From contig WPIO01000049.1 of NCBI GenBank assembly GCA_009760855.2, forward strand, positions 1,537,501 to 1,587,500: a stretch of DNA of 50,000 nucleotides, written 5' to 3'. The notes below the pieces were generated by a model. The model saw nothing but the letters and a program-made list of their open reading frames with translations. It was not told where the DNA came from and did not search any database. A program made the translations under genes and the position numbers. Shown here piece by piece: positions 20,860 through 30,859 of this stretch (within the stretch, counting starts at the first letter, position 1; each line of letters opens with the position of its first letter). The stretch is from Cristatella mucedo (taxonomy: Eukaryota > Bryozoa > Phylactolaemata > Cristatellidae).

Positions 20860-23085
20860 CTTTACAAGCTCAGTAATAAGTTCCGCGTAGTGGTGATTTC
20901 ACCTGAGGTAGCTCATGTCATGCAGCCTGACTTGTGCTTATTAGTTCTTATCTCTAGAAATAGTGAGGGAGATCTTCTGAGAACAGCTGAAGTGGCTGTG
21001 AGCTATTCACCCACTTTTTAAGTCCCTTCATCGGTGCGTCAGTGATAATCGAATTTCCATGGATTTCTACTAATTAAGCTAATTTTTAATGCGACTACAA
21101 AGATGCTGGTAAACTATTACTCCAAAGTGAGGCAATGCGTTGTCACGTGATCCTAGCCTTCCACCCCGAAACTTCGTATGGCTGTCTAGCTGAACGCCGA
21201 CATAGTCATTTCGGTGAGCAACCACGGTATGAACTTTCTCGTGCTCTCTCTCCATCTCTCTCTCGCGCTCTGAGGTACCGAAAAATGGAGGTAAGTAGAG
21301 CTATTCGCAGTTCTATCAATGTCTTAGATTATCGACATGTGAAGTATTACCGGATACGGTGGGTTCTTCCCGGGTTGCGAACACCTCGGCTAAGAAACGA
21401 GCCGAGCTACGAATGCCCAGAAAGGCGTAAAATGGCTCGGTTTACGAAACCTGTTACGTATAGGTAAGTTCCAAACCCGGTGGCCTTGTAGCAGCTTCAC
21501 AAGTATTCGGGCATAATAAAGCCTTTGAATGGATCACGTGTGCATGTTTCCAGAAAAATACCAGAAGGCAAACGAATTCATATGACTTTGTTAAGCGCTA
21601 AATTGAGCCTAGAAGGTGCCAACAAGGTGCCATCACATCTCAGGGTCGGATAAAGGGTATTTCCCATCACAAATGGAGAGACAACATTAGAAATTAAATA
21701 GCCGCCTGCATTCCACGGTAAGATTTCTGTCCGAGGTTTCTGACCGCTTGCCAGTAAAATGACGTAGGCTGCCCTTTCTTTCCGCCCGCGCGAAAAATCA
21801 AGCGTTCGCTTGCGAGCGTTCGCTTGCGCTCGCGCGAAAAATCGAGGAGCACTCAAGCGACTGCCTCTTGTTTTTTAGCTAATAACAAAGCTATAATGGA
21901 AATTCTGTTGTGTTCCTGTTTTTTATTAGTATTAGTGTTTCAAGTGTGCTGCGTATTTTTGTCACTCCTTATGTGTCGGTGCAGTCATGTTTAGCGTACA
22001 CATTGTTCACCTTCCTGTGATTCTTAACTCTTGTTGTCGTTTGTTTCAAGAGGGGAGTTTGGAAATTTTGAAAATCTAATCTCGTTTTTCCTCTTTCTAA
22101 TGAAGAAAAGATTTTTGCAATTTTCCTCAGGCTCGGGAACGAGTCGGCGTTTTCCTCATTTTCCACCTTGTGGGAAATCGCGCTCCGCACAGCGGAAAAC
22201 CCCGGCTACGAACCCAGTTAGGTCACGAATTAGACTCTTAACCTGGGACCCTAATGCATACTGTGTATCTGGATCAATACATGGCACAACGAACTTTCAC
22301 TCATTATGGAACTCTTGAAATCGGGCGGTAAGATGCGTAGAACCCGAGGCTGCCTGAGGAAGAGACTAAGAACTCATCTTCACCGAAACGATGAAAGTGT
22401 GGCTACAGAAAAAAGGCGACATTTTGGCGCCATTTTTCGGGTGAACTCTGGAGAGCTACATTCGTAGAATACTTCCACGTACACTCACTGCAGCTTGAAA
22501 ATTGTAGGAATTCTGTTATCCTATCTTCATTGGCAGTCATTCTGGTCGAAAACAAAACAAATACAAAAGATCGAGTATTAAATGCTACATAAATTCAAGC
22601 GGTCTTGGATCTCAGAAGGCGATTGTGCGGCTGACAACTTTTCCTTAATATCGCCCACACCGGTTGCTTCATTCGGTGAGTCTCGAGGGGATTCCGGACT
22701 CGTCAGATGGCACGGCATGGTAAAAGTCCTTTGGACAGGGAAGGAGGGTTTATCATTCGGGGACGGCCTCATTCGGGCTCATTGGCCACCAATAACTTGG
22801 TTCAGTCAGAGCTCAGGTTCTAAATGCTTCGCTCGGATCAAATCACTCCAGCCAGCCATCGTTTGAATGACATTGAAAACGACTTGGATGGCCACAGAGA
22901 CTCTAGAAAGCTTTCGCCATGTCTCGCTTATTCCGCTTCCAAAAAGATTCTCTAAAGCTTGTCGCTGCGCATACTTAAATGTTTAGTGGCAGCATTGCCA
23001 AGGACCTACCAGAGAAACTGAGCCTGCATTTAAGTGGCTTTATTTTTAATTGAACTGCCCTTCGCGGTGCGACTAATGACGTCAT
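20860..23085 (+). other. Intergenic, no gene recognised
   Basis: Contains an imperfect palindrome of 'gcgttcgcttgcg' around 21790-21845. Short frames (for example 22582-22866) have no recognisable domain. Confidence 0.45.
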
Positions 23086-23884
23086 CGCAGGCAGCATGAA
23101 TAACATTTAATAAGTAATACAATAGCTCGGCCGGCACATCCCCAGTAGCACTTGCAAGAGATCAGGATACCCCGTTCCAGAATGATCGTTCGCTGAATGC
23201 AGCCTTTACTTCAAACTTTTCTTTTGTAATTACTTTATCAGATAAAGCATGTCTTATCTTCGAAATAAACTTTGAATTTGATTCTAGAGTAGATCTTTTA
23301 CGTTTATCGATTTCGGCTAGAACACCATCAACTGCTAGCATCATTGCAGATAGTGCTGAAAAAGATTAAACTACATGAGTCATATTGGGGAAAGATTGAA
23401 TATATGTACATGAAATTATTACTCCTAAGGCTATTACTATGTTTATGACTTTAATTGTGTATCTCATCTATGTTAGATTTTCTTGGCATGGTCTGACTTT
23501 AGTATTGCATTGCATAACTTCTTCATACCTTTGGTTAACATATTTTTTCTTAGATCAGACATCACCTCCTATACAAATTTAAAGTTTTATTTTCTTGGAA
23601 ATTGGTTCATCTGTGTTACTTGCTATTTTAATAACTTCATTGTATGCTTCATAAAAAGCTTCATACTGAGAATCTGTTTTAATGAAGGACTTCAATATTT
23701 CTTTATTAGTCTCTGGATTTGTAGAAACACTTTCGTATAAATCAATTAATTCTGGGGATGATACACTTATTTAAAGATTAATTTTCTCCGCATCTTGTTT
23801 TCTTTTCTTGTAAAAAGCTTAGAAGCGTTTTTTGGTTTTCTATTTCTTTAAAAAAATACTAGCTGATTTAACAGCCTCTTTTTG

Positions 23885-23975
23885 TATAGCGACAGAGGAG
23901 CCTTTACGGCTATCACCACCGCTTGCAGTGGCGATAAAGGATCGCCCACCACAGGATCCTAACTAAACCACACTT
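23885..23975 (-). mobile_element. SINE-2 fragment inside the A+T-rich island
   Basis: The reverse complement gives 'aggatcctgtggtgggcgat', 'ccactgcaagcggtggtgat' and 'agccgtaaaggctcctctgt', the SINE-2 body. It lacks the A-box end. Confidence 0.75.
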
Positions 23976-24167
23976 AAAAGTAACAACTTCTATTTTTAAA
24001 TCAGTTAGAGAAGCTTTATATTCTTCATGTTTTAAAATTGCTCTCGATAAAGCATTTAGTAAGTTTCAGGAAAGCGATTCGAGTTGTGTTCCAGGAAAAA
24101 GATATTGCCAAATAAGAAAAATTGGTTTGCAGTTAAAAATTCTATTCATTATTATATAGAAATATAA

Positions 24168-24250
24168 AATTTAAAATTAATTAAAAATTAAATTAAATTA
24201 AAATTTAAAATTAAATTAAAATTTAAAATTAAATTAATTTAATTATAACA
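24168..24250 (+). repeat. AATTAAATTAAA low-complexity tract
   Basis: Tandem variants of aaattaaattaaaattt. Marks the right edge of the A+T-rich island. Confidence 0.85.
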
Positions 24251-24285
24251 CAAAATTACTCTTAAAATAAAAAAGACTGATTTGA

Positions 24286-24408
24286 GTAGTATAGTTTTGA
24301 ATTTTATGGAGACAGGGACTCAAGCGAGCACGAGACAACCGAACGGAGTGAGGTTGGTGAGGTTCGAGGGTCGAGCCCAAGGCGATATAACATTCAAAAC
24401 TATACTAC
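24286..24408 (+). repeat. Fold-back element: 17-bp perfect inverted repeat around 89 bp
   Basis: Left arm gtagtatagttttgaat at 24286-24302 and right arm attcaaaactatactac at 24392-24408 are exact reverse complements. The interior is GC-richer and itself folds (caacc...ggttg and gggctcgaccc-like pairings). MITE-like or bacterial/viral palindromic element; origin unknown. Confidence 0.75.
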
Positions 24409-24740
24409 TACTACCCCTGGGTCTGGACCCAGGGTAACTGGTGCTCCCACTTCACGACCCAGGTCACGTGGGCTTCACGACCCAGGTTGAGTCCAGCGGA
24501 GGGTAATTCTGTATTGCCCAAAGTAAGCGGTGGTGGTGGCCGCTTAAGGCTCTTACGCCGATATACTATAACTATACTACTACTACCCCTGGGTCTGGAC
24601 CCAGGGTAACAGGTGCTCCCACTTCACGACCCAGGTCACGTGGGCTTCACGACCCAGGTTGAGTCCAGCAGAGGGCAATTCGGTATTGCCCAAAGTAAGC
24701 GTCGGTGATAGCCGCTTAAGGCTCTTCTGACGAGGCTGTT
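24398..24740 (+). repeat. Tandem pair of about 172-bp SINE-2-related units
   Basis: Unit 1 begins at 24398, unit 2 at 24570, both opening 'aactatactactactacccc'. Each carries the hairpin ccctgggtc-tg-gacccaggg, the doubled 'cttcacgacccaggt' motif and a SINE-2 body ('gccgcttaaggctctt'). Confidence 0.82.
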
Positions 24741-24744
24741 AAAT

Positions 24745-25660
24745 CAGTAAACCTTTATTTTAGCGAAGACTCAGCAGCTGACCGTTAACCGTTATCACCT
24801 CCAAGAAAAAGCGTCCAAAGCCAATTTCCAATTTTTTCGGTCAGACTTGGAATACCTGAGCCCTCTGCTCACCCAGAGACTGCGGCTACGAAGATAAAGG
24901 ATCATAACTATTCTCTCTCATTCGCGCGGTCTTGCCTAGTAGTAAATAGCTCCGAGTTTTTATGCTTTCTTTGAGTTGTATTTTTCTAGAATAATAAAAA
25001 CCCTTGGTAGCTCTTGGCTGAATTTGTATTCCATTTCGTGAACTGTGGCGAATTTCTCGAGCTATGCACTGGAATCTAGCTACGGCAACGGCGAAGCTTT
25101 TCGATTTTGTCGTTATCAAATCCACGTGGCGAATCTGCCGCGAAGTGACGTCCACAGGAAGTGAAACGTTAAGAGGCCACGGGGCAATCTAGCAGGCAGG
25201 GAGTAGCCAAGAGATTCGCGAAGGCTTCTTTACAGAACTTTACTTTACGGAGCTTTACGTTTAGAGCTTTCTTTACAGCATCTAAAAAAAAGATGCATAG
25301 AAAGAGATTCAGTTCTCTGAGGAGGCAATACAAATGTATTGAAAATCTTTTAAGCGGGTTGAGTTTCGTAAGGGCATAACCTCGACCTAGCCTGAGCAAA
25401 GCAGTCGTAGCAGGCGGCACGCCTCTTGCGGTCAGTGTAAGAAGGACTCCTGTCGCAAAGCCCCTAGCAGGGCCCGCCTGACTTGCCCAGCCACCACCCT
25501 CTTCCGGTCGAGAACAGCGAACCCTCTTCAGTAGACGCTTGCGAGCCAGCACGGTCCCGGCTCCGAGGTCCATGATAAACGGCACCTGTCGGAGCCGTCC
25601 TTTACTGTGCTCGACTGCACGCACAAACCTAAAATAGGCGATGAGCTGGATTTTTGTTGA
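24745..25660 (+). other. Intergenic, nothing firmly recognised
   Basis: Contains 'agaaagagattcagttctct' at about 25300, an isolated LINE-A terminal fragment. The long minus frame 25753-25169 overlaps the gag fragment and has no domain I recognise. Confidence 0.45.
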
Positions 25661-25666
25661 ACCATG

Positions 25667-25815
25667 GCGACCCGCAAAGGCTTCATCTCGTTCGACGAGG
25701 AACGATAGGCGTTCGGCGACTACCTGGATACTTTCAAACCGGTAGATCGCCACAAAGCCGTATTTCTGAATTTTATCGCAGCTAAGGGACCGGGACCTGA
25801 TATCGCCGAAAAAGC
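25667..25815 (+). pseudogene. Ty3/gypsy gag N-terminal fragment
   Basis: ATG at 25667 opens 'MATRKGFISFDEER', a stop, then 'AFGDYLDTFKPVDRHKAVFL'. This matches the start of gypsy Gag proteins (a ...W..Y..RF......D..KKAVFL... pattern), with a stop where Trp is expected. It could be the 5' part of the element continuing at 27510, split by microsatellite and other sequence. Structural protein of the particle; non-functional here. Confidence 0.55.
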
Positions 25816-26265
25816 AAGGCTGTGCATGCGCCTGTTGTCCTTTCGTCAGAGTCGTTTGAAATGCACGTGTCCTTTACCTGTAACCGCGCAGACAAGTTCG
25901 TCCCCCGGCTATCTACCGGTGGGCTGTGCGATGCAGTGCTGCGATGCGGTTAAAACACAGGCGGCCACAAATGGGTGCCGAAAGCAACAGTTTATTGTGG
26001 GCCTGTTCGTAGCGGTTACGCGCCGGCGCAAGCCGGATCAACGGGGTTAACTGCGCGAACTCCCGAAGTCCGAGTATAACCAACTATCCTGTGCGTTTAC
26101 GCGGCGCGTATCGGTCCGACGGAGTTAACTGCACGAACCAACTACCCTATGCGCGCGTCGCTACAGCACCCCAAGATACGAGCGGCTAACTGAGTAGCCG
26201 GCAGAACACAACTGCGCAGTCTAAGTTGCACTTAGCTGTCCGTCGCCGTAGGTTCGTCTCTCGTC
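25816..26265 (+). other. Intergenic, possible LTR-like stretch
   Basis: Repeated 'ggttaactgcgcgaac/agttaactgcacgaac' motifs and a minus-strand AATAAA near 25990. Not assigned. Confidence 0.35.
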
Positions 26266-26269
26266 ATTT

Positions 26270-26812
<543 letters not shown>

Positions 26813-27510
26813 CTAGCCATTGGCTAGCCCCTGGGTAGCCCTTGGTCATTCCTCGGCCAGTCCTTGGCTAGTCCTTGGCCAATCCTTGGCCAATCCTAGG
26901 CTAGTCCGCCTGCTACGGTTGCTCTGGGTGCCCTAGTCAGACCCACTAAGGCAAGGGCTAATATCGCGGCTAGCCTGAGAGCTGCTCCGTTGCATACCTA
27001 GTGTGATCTTTCGGTCTGAACACATCTCGAAGGCATAATCACTGTTTCCAAATCCGGACGGCCACGTGTATGGCGATTGCCTCTGGGTCGGTCGGCGGTG
27101 TATAGGTCCGGCCGTAGCAGGGTATCACTAGCCTCAATGGACTGATCAATGGTGGTTAGTGGCCAAACGGCAGTGGCAGAGCACATCGGGTCGATTTTTC
27201 CTCTCTCCGGGCAGAGGCGGCAACCAGCTGACTGATTCAAATCAAGCCGCAGTCCAGTACGTGTGCTGGCAGCAAGTTCTATGGCGAAGGATGATAATAA
27301 GCGTCTGACTTTGAATGTTCGCCAGAGGCCAGCGAGAAAGAAGTGCCTGTGCGTACCCAAGCGATCAGGTCGAAGGCACCACGACACCTTCTCCTGATTA
27401 TCCTGAGAGACAGTTGCAAATTCCGAATTTGCCCTTAAAAGGCTTGGGTCATCCATGCCTAGCTGAACTGCTGCGCCAGTTTCACTCTCATACGCGTTTT
27501 TGAGTAGCCT
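26813..27510 (+). other. Repeat fragments; short tandem TTGGCTAG/CTTGGCCA
   Basis: 26813-26905 contains repeats of 'ccttggctagtccttggcca'. A small LINE-B RT fragment (27440-27503, encoding G-H-P-C-L-A-E-L-L-R-Q-F) is present. A minus frame of 185 codons (27555-26998) has no domain I recognise. Confidence 0.45.
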
Positions 27511-27966
27511 TGTATTACCAGCCAAATCGTCGGATACGAGCCTGTTAGAACTCATGCAGACACTTTCCGACCATCTTTTGTCGGTCCCGCTCTAAATTGC
27601 TGAGACTTACAAGTTTCACTGCCGTCATCAACGACCAGGTGAAACAGCGAGAGCACTTTTAGGCCATCGCATCTTTTGGCTCAGCGTTGCGGATTCAACC
27701 AATTCTTTGCGAAAGCTCTTCGAAACCAACTGGTATGTGGCTTTTCGTGCAATGCTACTCGGCAAAGGCTGTTGACAGTGAAAAGTTTGACACACCAGCG
27801 TTAGCGTTAGACAATGGAAAAGGGTTCCAAGCAGCCGACTGCTGAACCTTTACTCACTGACAGGATAAGCGGACCGCATTCTAAGCCAATCGCCAGCGAA
27901 TGCGTCTCGTTCGGGTCAGCGAAGCGCGAATGGCTGCGGCGCAGGTGCCCTCATTAACACAGCGTA

Positions 27967-28005
27967 TGCTGCACCTGTGGGTTACAAGGTCATATCCAAA
28001 AGAGT
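27967..28005 (+). pseudogene. Gag zinc knuckle, last Cys lost
   Basis: Reads C-C-T-C-G-L-Q-G-H-I-Q-K-S-V: CX2CX4HX4 with Val where the final Cys belongs. A frame change at that point places a Cys codon in the next frame. Nucleic-acid-binding motif of Gag, broken. Confidence 0.6.
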
Positions 28006-28179
28006 GTGCAGAAGTAAAGATCGGTGTCCGGTGCGAGCGGCACGGAGGACGACTGCCGGAGAAATAAATTCACCCAACTCCGAGGACGTCAGACAAGTGT
28101 CAGACGACATCGTTTTCATTCATTCTGCGAGGAGTGCAACCCACGAAACTGTGAACGATACGAGTCCACGTTCAAGGAA

Positions 28180-28425
28180 TACACACGTTCACATGGAATG
28201 TCGACGCAGGATCGAACGTTTAGACGATATCCTTGCTTAGAGTATAAGCGATTCAGCCCTCACCTCACTCTGGAGCCTACGAATATTACGATACGGCCGT
28301 ACGGCGCTACTTCGGCGATAGCCCATGTCAGCGCAGTTCATCCTCAGGCTGAAAACCGAGGCAAAAAGGCTTTTCGAATTTTCGTCCTTGCCGAAACCGA
28401 CATAACGCTGCTCGGCAGAGAGTGA
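28180..28425 (+). pseudogene. Gypsy aspartic protease remnant
   Basis: 'TFTWNVDAGS' at 28188-28214 occupies the active-site position normally D-T/S-G; here it is D-A-G. The C-terminal part ends 'FRIFVLAETDITLLGRE', matching the family's LLGRxWL, followed by a stop. Two frames are involved. Confidence 0.6.
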
Positions 28426-28519
28426 ATGGTGGCTTCCGTACTTGATATCGGCAGGATGGTTTCTGTGGCTTTATTGACCAAGCATCGAGACTTGGACGCT
28501 CTTCTACAGCAGCATAACA

Positions 28520-29230
28520 ATCTCTTCCACCAGACGCCGGGTAAGCTCGGCAGTGGCAATGCCAAGTTGCACGTTCGAGAAAATGCTACACCCGTGCATA
28601 TTTAATATGGAACTGCGCCACTTTCGATACGCGAGAAGGTAGAGGCGGAGCTAAACAAATTGCTCTCTGAGGGGGTCATTTCTCGAGTCGAACAGGGCGA
28701 ATAAAGCCATTAAGCTCGACGGCTCGATCCGCCTCTTCGGGGACTGCAAAGTGACGCTAAACTCTCAGCTAGAAATTGATTCATATCCAATGGTGACTTG
28801 CAAGAAAATCTAAGTGGCCGGACCTTTTTTGAAAGCTGGACCTATCCCGTGCATTCACGAAGATCGAACTTGAGGAAGCGTCCGAGGCTTTTTTTACCAT
28901 TACTACGCACAAAGGTTTGTTCAAATACAACCGCTTGCCATTCGGTTTTGCCTTCGATCGCGCTATTCATCAAGGGTTATGGATCATTTGCTGTCTGGAC
29001 TGCCTGGTGCTTTGTGCTAACAGGATGGCATTTTTGTGACAGGGAAGGACCGAAATCTATTGTATACTTAGGGCACCAGGTAAGCAAGATCGGCATAAAC
29101 CCAACAGAGGACAAAGTGGCAGCCATAAAAAACGCCCCGCCGCCTACAGACGCCAGTGGCCCCCAGTCATTTCTAGAGATGGTGCAGTACTATCACAAGT
29201 TTTTGCCAAACTCGGCCATTTCGGCATAAT
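28520..29230 (+). pseudogene. Gypsy reverse transcriptase remnant
   Basis: 'AKLHVRENATPVHI', 'LSIREKVEAELNKLLSEGVI', 'LDGSIRLFGDCKVTLNSQLE' then 'LLSGLPGALC' and 'SIVYLGHQVSKIGINPTEDK' are RT landmarks in order. The catalytic box at 29018-29029 reads stop-Q-D-G where the family has Y-x-D-D, and about 30 residues are missing between it and 'VYLGH'. Confidence 0.75.
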
Positions 29231-29299
29231 TAAAATGAAAGCGACTGCTACAAACTCCGTCCGGTCGCCGGGCATAGATAAAAAGCGTTCTGGCAGCAT

Positions 29300-29690
29300 A
29301 CAACCCCAATGAAATGCTCGCGCTAGCTTTCGACGCGTCATCTTATGGATTAGGTGCTGTTTTATCTCATCGATTAGCCGACGAACAGGAGAGGCCAATC
29401 GCCTTCGCTTCCCGTACGCTATCCACGAGCCAGAAAAACTATTCGCAGATTGAGGATGCTTTGTCACTAATTTTGGTGTTAAGCGTTTTCATCTATGTTT
29501 ATATGGGCGGAGGTTCCTGCTGCTTAGTGATGATCGCCCACTCATTACCGTCCTCAGCCCTAATACCGGCATTCCGCCTAGTGCTGCCATGCGTGTGCAG
29601 CGTTGGGCTGCAGTGTTGTGTGCATAAACATATAGCATCGAGTACAGGCGGTCAGAAGATAATGCTAACGCTGATGCTATATCGCGACTA
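29300..29690 (+). pseudogene. Gypsy RNase H remnant
   Basis: 'LALAFDASSYGLGAVLSHRL' and 'RPIAFASRTLSTSQKNYSQI' are typical RNase H. After a frame change, 'FLLLSDDRPLITVLSPNTGI' and 'NANADAISRLPL' complete the connection region. Confidence 0.8.
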
Positions 29691-29699
29691 CCATTACCA

Positions 29700-30060
29700 C
29701 ATACTTGTCATACCCACTTCCCTCCGTGGCCAGCTCCTGCATGAGCTTTACGACGGCCATCTCGACATAATTAAAACGAAAGCGACTACTAGAGACTATG
29801 TCTGGTGGCCGGGCATAGATAGTGATATAGAATCTGTGTGCCGTAGCTGCCCTCATTGCAACCGAGTGAGGCATGCACCTCCACCGACCCTCGCATAAGT
29901 GGAGTGACGCAGCGGGACCCTAGCAACGTATTCACATTGATAGATTTTGCCGGGCCACTTCACGGCCACTATTTCCTAATAGTGGTAAGTGCCTTCTCGA
30001 AGTGCCCGAAATGTTCCGCATGAGGGAGGCAATGTTTGGCACCACAATCTCGACGCTAGG
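29700..30060 (+). pseudogene. Gypsy integrase remnant (zinc-binding and start of core)
   Basis: 'LHELYDGHLDIIKTKATTRD', 'YVWWPGIDSDIE' and 'CRSCPHC' form the HH-CC zinc domain. In another frame 'RIHIDFAGPLHGHYFLIVV' holds the first catalytic Asp. Truncated soon after. Confidence 0.78.
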
Positions 30061-30064
30061 CAGC

Positions 30065-30420
30065 CCAGCGCCGGATTTCCGTTTCAGCCCGGGTTTCGGC
30101 AGTAGATTGCACGAAAACGCGCCCGCAATGGCGAGAATTTTTGTGCATACACTTGAACGATAGCGCAGTGTAATGTGCAATCCAATTTGAAGCTTCGGGC
30201 AATGGATTTCTGGTCGATTTGCGGTGGATTCAAGTGGATTGTAAGATTGGCTAGCGTCTTTGCCGCTCATTTCAATGAGAACGCAAGAGATTAATAGCTT
30301 CGAATTTGTTAGGCACATTATAGCGACTGTGTACTGCTATATTCATTCAAAATTCGTGCTCGCCACAGCCAATTTTTGGTCGATTTTCGCCAAATTAGAG
30401 TGGAATGTGGTGGATTGAAC
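30065..30420 (+). other. Intergenic, nothing recognised
   Basis: Repeated 'gattcaagtggattgtaaga/gtggaatgtggtggattgaa' words; no domain. Confidence 0.4.
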
Positions 30421-30423
30421 TAA

Positions 30424-30565
30424 GCTGGTTGGTCCAGCGGTTAAGGTGCTTGCCCCGGGGACCAAGGTTTGGTTGAGGTCGTGGGCTCGAGCACCGAGGC
30501 ACGCGTGAAGCCAGAATAGAGATCAAGTTCTCTTGGGCCACTATACAAATGAATTATACTTTATT
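30424..30565 (+). mobile_element. SINE-1 copy (tRNA-derived)
   Basis: 'ggtccagcggttaaggtgct' (A-box), 'gaggtcgtgggctcgagc' (B-box), tail 'atcaagttctcttgggccac' then 'tatacaaatgaattata'. Full-length appearance. Confidence 0.85.
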
Positions 30566-30578
30566 AATTCATTACACC

Positions 30579-30855
30579 TGTTGTGTGCGCCTTCGGCTTC
30601 TGCTGCTGCAATTAGTGAAGCACCTGACGCAAATGTGCACGCTTCACCTGCGGCCAATAGTAAAGCCGCCGAAGCGTCGGGCCACTAGTGCAGGTTATAT
30701 TCCGTGTCGTCTGCTGCGATTGATTGGGCTTCCATAGATATGTGCCCGTTCAGAGTAATAAAGGAGAGTCTCGTTTGCCGAGCACGTGCGCTCCTGCTGT
30801 GTCTCCGAGAGACTTCCACTAGAACAGCAGCCGCCGGAGACAACGTTATACAACA
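30579..30855 (+). mobile_element. Solo LTR, 277 bp
   Basis: Ends TGTTGT...ACAACA, an exact 6-bp terminal inverted repeat with the TG...CA of LTRs. The 4-bp direct repeat CACC flanks it (30575-30578 and 30856-30859), as expected for integrase-made target duplications. Internal AATAAA at 30757-30762. No purine tract upstream and no primer-binding site downstream, so solo. Orientation inferred from AATAAA. Confidence 0.65.
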
Positions 30856-30859
30856 CACC

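Larger units (their letters stand above)
23090..24265 (-). pseudogene. A+T-rich island with decayed minus-strand coding sequence
   Basis: Composition changes sharply to A+T-rich. The minus strand reads as protein-like pieces split by stops and frameshifts: 'LLNALSRAILKHEEYKASLT' (about 24065-23985), 'VSSPELIDLYESVSTNPETN' onwards with 'DSQYEAFYEAYNEVIKIAS' (about 23765-23590), a hydrophobic segment 'IVIALGVIISCTYI', and 'MMLAVDGVLAEIDKRKRSTL' onwards (23344-23162). Possible continuation to 23090. The Lys/Glu/Ile/Asn-rich usage differs from the formin and JPT exons. A SINE-2 interrupts it at 23885-23975. Family not recognised; insertion from an A+T-rich bacterium, virus or organelle is possible but unproved. 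Confidence 0.45.
27515..30060 (+). mobile_element. Ty3/gypsy LTR retrotransposon internal region, heavily decayed
   Basis: Order of remnants on the plus strand: Gag ('LSDHLLSVPL' then 'AETYKFHCRHQR' at about 27570-27630; 'LRNQLVCGF' then 'RQRLLTVKSLT' at 27715-27795), CCHC knuckle, protease, reverse transcriptase, RNase H, integrase. Many stops and frameshifts separate them. The last integrase text is near 30000-30060, after which similarity ends, so the 3' part is missing. No flanking LTR pair seen. Cannot encode working proteins. Confidence 0.85.

Noticed and set aside
23885-24740. CRISPR-like or riboswitch interpretation of the repeated units with hairpins
   Set aside because: Only two units, no spacers, SINE bodies recognisable, and the context is eukaryotic.
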